DNA of 6,238 nt from Candidatus Methylomirabilota bacterium (GTDB lineage: Bacteria > Methylomirabilota > Methylomirabilia > Methylomirabilales > 2-02-FULL-66-22), in NCBI GenBank assembly GCA_016209725.1, contig JACQVO010000277.1, positions 1 through 6,238 on the forward strand, read 5' to 3'. Below are positions 5,646 to 6,238 of this stretch, piece after piece; position 1 is the first letter of the stretch, and each line of letters begins with the position of its first letter. A program made the translations under genes and the position numbers. The notes under the pieces are model-generated. The model ran no database searches. It saw only the letters and a program-made list of their open reading frames with translations, and was not told where the DNA came from.

Positions 5646-5863
5646 GGGAGAGCCGACAGCGACAGGGATCTCCGACAGCGCGGTGGGTTGCCCCGCTGTC
5701 CCCACCCAGGGGGCACCCAGCCGACAGGATCCGGCGATCCCGGTCGGTTGGGTCCCCGGGATCTCGCTGACGGGCGGATCGTCGGCAGGGGGGGCTTGAA
5801 TTGTCCGCGAAAGGAGAGGATACTCCCTTGGGGATTGCCGCTTGAGGGGAAGGGAAACGGGCG
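5646..5863 (+). other. Spacer with two hairpins and CCGACAG repeats
   Basis: The 218 bp after permease 2 contain no gene. CCGACAG occurs three times (5653-5659, 5672-5678, 5721-5727). GACAGCG (5674-5680) pairs with CGCTGTC (5694-5700) across 13 bases, and GATCCCGG (5736-5743) pairs with CCGGGATC (5756-5763) across 12 bases. Neither stem is followed by a T run, so they could be Rho-assisted ends, mRNA stabilisers or protein sites. No clear promoter for the next gene is visible. Confidence 0.45.
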
Positions 5864-6139
5864 ATGAGCTTCAAGGAGTGGCTGGACGGGTGGCTGAAGT
5901 GGTTCCGGGGCTTCCTCTTCGGCCTGGCGCTGTACGACAGCGTGGTGATGTTCCGCAAACAGCGCGGAGACCTGGAGCATCTCTTCGTCCTCATCGTGTT
6001 CGGCGACATCGTCGGCGTCCCGGTGATCCCTCCCTACTACACCTTGCGACTGCTCCCCTACATCGTGCCCGCCGTTGCCAACTGGAAACGCCGCATGCTT
6101 CGCGAAAAGGATCTGACCGACCTGGCGGGTGCCGGATGA
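5864..6139 (+). CDS. Small membrane protein of unknown function
   Basis: This 91-residue protein is not one I recognise. It begins with an amphipathic, Trp-rich helix (EWLDGWLKWFRG, residues 5-16). A hydrophobic stretch (17-30) and a basic turn (RKQRG, 31-35) follow. A long hydrophobic region at 37-72 is broken by prolines (GVPVIPPYYTLRLLPYIVP), then comes a charged tail (NWKRRMLREKDLTD). That pattern suggests two or three membrane crossings with basic flanks in the cytoplasm. The ATG at 5864 has AGGGGAAGGGA (5845-5855) eight bases upstream, which supports real translation. It is separated from the permeases by 218 bp and may be a separate unit, so a link to the transporter is not shown. The regular hydrophobic/charged architecture argues against a chance ORF. 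Confidence 0.7.
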   Translation: MSFKEWLDGWLKWFRGFLFGLALYDSVVMFRKQRGDLEHLFVLIVFGDIVGVPVIPPYYTLRLLPYIVPAVANWKRRMLREKDLTDLAGAG

Positions 6140-6151
6140 CTCGGGGTGATC

Positions 6152-6180
6152 GCGGATTTCGGATTGCGGATTGCGGAATT
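6152..6180. repeat. Tandem heptamer repeat (GCGGATT type)
   Basis: Four head-to-tail units, GCGGATT, TCGGATT, GCGGATT and GCGGAATT, run from 6152 to 6180. On the other strand they read as ...AATCCGCAATCCG..., giving the Ile-Arg-Asn-Pro runs seen in many spurious predicted proteins from GC-rich genomes. They fall just after the stop of the small membrane protein gene. Confidence 0.8.
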
Positions 6181-6220
6181 GTCCACAGAGGGAATCCGGC
6201 GCACCTTCGCATTTGCTCCC

Positions 6221-6238
6221 CAGCCCCCAACCCCCAAC
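6221..6238. repeat. Low-complexity CCCCCAA repeat at the window edge
   Basis: Two CCCCCAA units (6224-6230 and 6231-6237) follow one another and the run reaches the end of the window, so its full length is unknown. It is another seven-base tandem repeat close to the GCGGATT array, and no gene is visible between 6140 and 6238. Confidence 0.5.

Noticed and set aside
2289..5705. Long minus-strand open frames (2289-3830, 3452-4834, 4695-5705).
   Set aside because: They lie opposite well-supported transporter genes. Their Gly/Arg/Asp/His-rich products look like translations of the complement of GC-rich codons, with no domain.
1..6238. CRISPR array, tRNA or rRNA gene, insertion sequence or integrase.
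   Set aside because: No regularly spaced repeats of the right size, no tRNA-like fold with a T-loop, and no transposase or recombinase motifs were seen on either strand.

Overview
The window is GC-rich DNA from a bacterium, most likely Gram-negative given a Tat-like signal on a transport binding protein and sigma-70-type promoters. The main genes are GC-rich by hand count (44/60 at 4381-4440, 42/60 at 2581-2640, 41/60 at 1801-1860). One pair of genes is clearly lower (31, 29 and 36 of 60 over 541-720). Nothing fixes the phylum. The style (GC-rich, CUT1 sugar transporter, heptamer repeats) would fit an uncultured soil or sediment lineage such as Methylomirabilota/Rokubacteria or a proteobacterium, but that is only a guess.

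Layout. Positions 1-505 hold no gene I can support. On the minus strand, read right to left, come lexA (1961-1314), an MNT-type nucleotidyltransferase (1251-907) and a HEPN-domain protein (910-506). The last two overlap by ATGA and form a probable toxin-antitoxin pair. The lexA promoter is well defined: a perfect 18-bp palindrome sits between a -35 and a -10 box, as expected for an autoregulated SOS repressor. A divergent control region (1962-2324) separates lexA from a plus-strand ABC-importer operon: a Tat-like solute-binding protein (2325-3680), then two MalF/MalG-type permeases (3785-4723 and 4815-5645). No ATPase gene is present in the window. A small unrecognised membrane protein follows (5864-6139). 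The right end carries tandem heptamer repeats.

How it works together. The binding protein should capture a sugar or similar polar solute in the periplasm and deliver it to the permease heterodimer. An ATPase must be supplied from elsewhere. A long terminator-like hairpin with a short T tract lies between the binding-protein gene and the permeases, which would favour excess binding protein over permease. The gap between the two permeases is odd. An 18-bp motif carrying a ribosome-binding site and a GTG start, with a GTGA stop/start overlap, occurs twice 95 bp apart (17/18 identical). Between the copies lie a 38-nt GNRA-capped hairpin and a 32-codon ORF that overlaps its neighbours by GTGA at both ends.

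I found no wholly new defence or metabolic system. The points most worth following up are the lexA operator, whose sequence differs from the familiar LexA boxes; the permease-gap duplication; the lower-GC MNT-HEPN pair just downstream of lexA; and the small membrane protein.
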